Assembly: GCA_910587245.1 (NCBI GenBank)
Contig: CAJULX010000019.1
Coordinates: forward strand, 1-33,269
Direction: 5' to 3'
DNA length: 33,269 nt
DNA from: Candidatus Gastranaerophilales bacterium
GTDB lineage: Bacteria > Cyanobacteriota > Vampirovibrionia > Gastranaerophilales > Gastranaerophilaceae
Shown here: positions 31,729 through 33,269 of the stretch, piece after piece
How the letters are laid out: each line of letters opens with the position of its first letter
Position numbering within the stretch: the stretch's first letter is position 1
The notes under the pieces: generated by a model
Seen by the model: the letters and a program-made list of their open reading frames with translations, nothing else
What the model was told of the DNA's origin: nothing
The model's database searches: none
Position numbers and translations under genes: made by a program

Positions 31729-33269
31729 ATGAAAACCTTACTTTTATTTCCTCCTCAGTGGACACCCATAGCTCCTCATTTTGCCCTGCCGTCTTTGCTC
31801 GGGCAGTTAAAGGCAAACGGATATGATTCTGAGGTTATGGATTTAAATATTGATTTTTATAATAAAATTCTAAATCCTGATTTTGTTAAAAATTCAATTT
31901 TAAAAGCTGTTGATAATAATCAAAATTTATTAAGCGAGATTGCACAATATATTAAAGAGGGCAAAGATTTTAGCGAATACCCGCTTAAAATTCAAAATAA
32001 AATCGTAAAATATACAAAAGTAAAGGAATACATTACCCAAAAGCAGTCTGCGCTTGCAAATTTTCCCGATATGGCAAAAGAAGCACTTGATATTATTAAG
32101 GGAGAAAATTTTTATAACCCCGAAATTTTAATAAAATCCGTAAATATTATGGATACAGTGCTTGAGATGGCATCGCTGCCGTATTTTCCCTCTAAAATAA
32201 GTCTTGATAATTATTCAAATCCATTCTTTAAATTAAATTTTGAAAATATAAAATACTTCGTTTTTGATGAAGATACGAATATTTTTATTGAATATTATAA
32301 AACCGTTCTTGATGATATAAAATCCAAAAACCCTGATTATATCGGTATTTCCATTAATTCATCATCCCAGGTTATTCCGGGGCTTACTTTAGCAAATATT
32401 TTGAAAAATAAATTAAATGCGCATATCAATATCGGCGGAAATTTCTTCGGCAGGGTAAAAGAAGCAATTGTGAAAAATCCTGAATTTTTTGACCTTTTCT
32501 GTGATACGGTTCTTGTAGAAGAAGGGGAAAGGCCTGTTGTAGAGCTTGCAAGATATATAAACGGCGAAATTAAAATTGAAGAAGTTTCAAATTTAATTTA
32601 TCAAAAAGACGGAAAAACCGTAGTCAATGAAACAAAAAAACCGATGAAGCTTGATGAGATGGCAATTGTATCGTTGGACGGATACGATTTTAAAAAGTAT
32701 TTTGCGCCTGAAGTCATCCTTCCTTTTCAATCATCACGCGGATGTTACTGGGGTAAATGCAGCTTCTGCGATCAAGATTTCGGACAGAATTTTAATGTAA
32801 AAAATGTTGATAAGTTAACGGATGAATTTATTAAATTAAAAGAAAAATACGGCGTAAAATATTTTGAATTCATTGACGAATCGGTAGGCCCTTCTTATTT
32901 ATCGGAACTTACGGAGAAAATTGAAGAGAAAAATATTGATATAAATTATTTTTTCGATGCAAGGCTTGAAAACACATTTGCAAAAGATTTGCTTCAAAAA
33001 GCATTCAAAAGCGGTCTCAGAATGGTCTTATGGGGTCTTGAATCAGGTTCTGATTCTGTAATGAAGCTTATAAATAAAGGAATAGATATAGATAAAAGAC
33101 TTGAAATATTGAAAAATTCAAGTGATTCAGGAGTTTGGAATTTTGCATTTATATTCTTTGGTTTTCCAACAGAAACGGTTGAAGATGCCAAAAAAACGAT
33201 TAAATTAATATGTGAAAATAAAGATATAATTCATTCATACGGCAGAAGCGTTTTTACAATGGGAAAACA
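31729..33269 (+). CDS. B12-binding-like radical SAM protein (C-terminus cut by the window end)
   Basis: 513 complete codons, open at the right edge. The N-terminal region starts MKTLLLFPPQWTPIAPHFALP, as in B12-binding radical SAM proteins, and IGISINSSSQVIPGLTLANI plus NIGGNFFG (about 205-241) looks like a cobalamin-type Rossmann domain, although the DxHxxG loop that ligates cobalt is not seen. The radical SAM site is SRGCYWGKCSFCDQ: C339, C344 and C347, a C-x4-C-x2-C spacing instead of C-x3-C-x2-C. Downstream, YFEFIDESV and VLWGLESGSDSVM are typical of the barrel. Substrate unknown; the start has only a weak ribosome site. Confidence 0.85.
   Translation, partial: MKTLLLFPPQWTPIAPHFALPSLLGQLKANGYDSEVMDLNIDFYNKILNPDFVKNSILKAVDNNQNLLSEIAQYIKEGKDFSEYPLKIQNKIVKYTKVKEYITQKQSALANFPDMAKEALDIIKGENFYNPEILIKSVNIMDTVLEMASLPYFPSKISLDNYSNPFFKLNFENIKYFVFDEDTNIFIEYYKTVLDDIKSKNPDYIGISINSSSQVIPGLTLANILKNKLNAHINIGGNFFGRVKEAIVKNPEFFDLFCDTVLVEEGERPVVELARYINGEIKIEEVSNLIYQKDGKTVVNETKKPMKLDEMAIVSLDGYDFKKYFAPEVILPFQSSRGCYWGKCSFCDQDFGQNFNVKNVDKLTDEFIKLKEKYGVKYFEFIDESVGPSYLSELTEKIEEKNIDINYFFDARLENTFAKDLLQKAFKSGLRMVLWGLESGSDSVMKLINKGIDIDKRLEILKNSSDSGVWNFAFIFFGFPTETVEDAKKTIKLICENKDIIHSYGRSVFTMGK

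Noticed and set aside
1..33269. A second tmRNA 3' end (attR) or a CRISPR array
   Set aside because: No further copy of the T-arm/acceptor sequence and no regularly spaced repeat set was seen.

Overview
The window comes from an AT-rich, diderm-type bacterial chromosome. It encodes dTDP-rhamnose synthesis, a large glycosyltransferase locus and an AsmA-like envelope protein, and the tmRNA end at the left edge has no encoded CCA tail. These traits fit a gut Vampirovibrionia/Gastranaerophilales (non-photosynthetic Cyanobacteriota) genome, but that placement is an inference, not a proof.

Region 1 (about 1-11000) is a mobile, defence-rich island. It starts at the 3' end of the tmRNA gene (ssrA), a classic attachment site. 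Next to it lie a frameshifted tyrosine integrase fragment and the C-terminal end of a phage terminase, so the island looks like a decayed prophage or integrative element. Its cargo includes a secreted helical protein, an XRE regulator, a SIR2-HerA anti-phage pair, an MqsR-MqsA toxin-antitoxin pair (with an apparently leaderless toxin mRNA), an HNH-like treble-clef protein, and a three-gene type II-short CBASS operon (Cap5-type HNH-SAVED effector, CD-NTase, E2-like protein with a SEC-C-like tail). A winged-helix replication/regulator-type gene lies at the right side. No second copy of the ssrA end is present, so the right boundary is not fixed.

The most unusual structure is upstream of CBASS (10102-10225). 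The CBASS promoter would start an mRNA at one arm of a perfect 14-bp inverted repeat whose other arm is followed by a T tract just before the cap5 ribosome binding site. Inside this leader, on the opposite strand, lie a second good promoter and a compact intrinsic terminator that would make a roughly 40-nt antisense RNA. This resembles antisense-controlled transcription attenuation, placed in front of an abortive-infection operon.

Region 2 (11167-24628) is a surface polysaccharide locus. On the minus strand are rfbC-rfbB-rfbD-rfbA for dTDP-L-rhamnose, preceded by a GT4, a WbsX/GH99-like protein, a GT2 and an XRE regulator. Divergent from these on the plus strand are a GT17-like protein, a GT2 and an RgpF-type rhamnan protein. 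These converge on a minus-strand group of a Caps_synth/GT32-like enzyme, a GT8 and a GT8 plus GT-B fusion.

Region 3 (24690-33269) looks like chromosomal backbone. It holds a WG-repeat secreted protein, an AsmA-like protein, a hypoxanthine/uracil DNA glycosylase, an Lrp-family regulator overlapping a class I aminotransferase, an EF-hand/coiled-coil protein, and a radical SAM protein cut by the window end.
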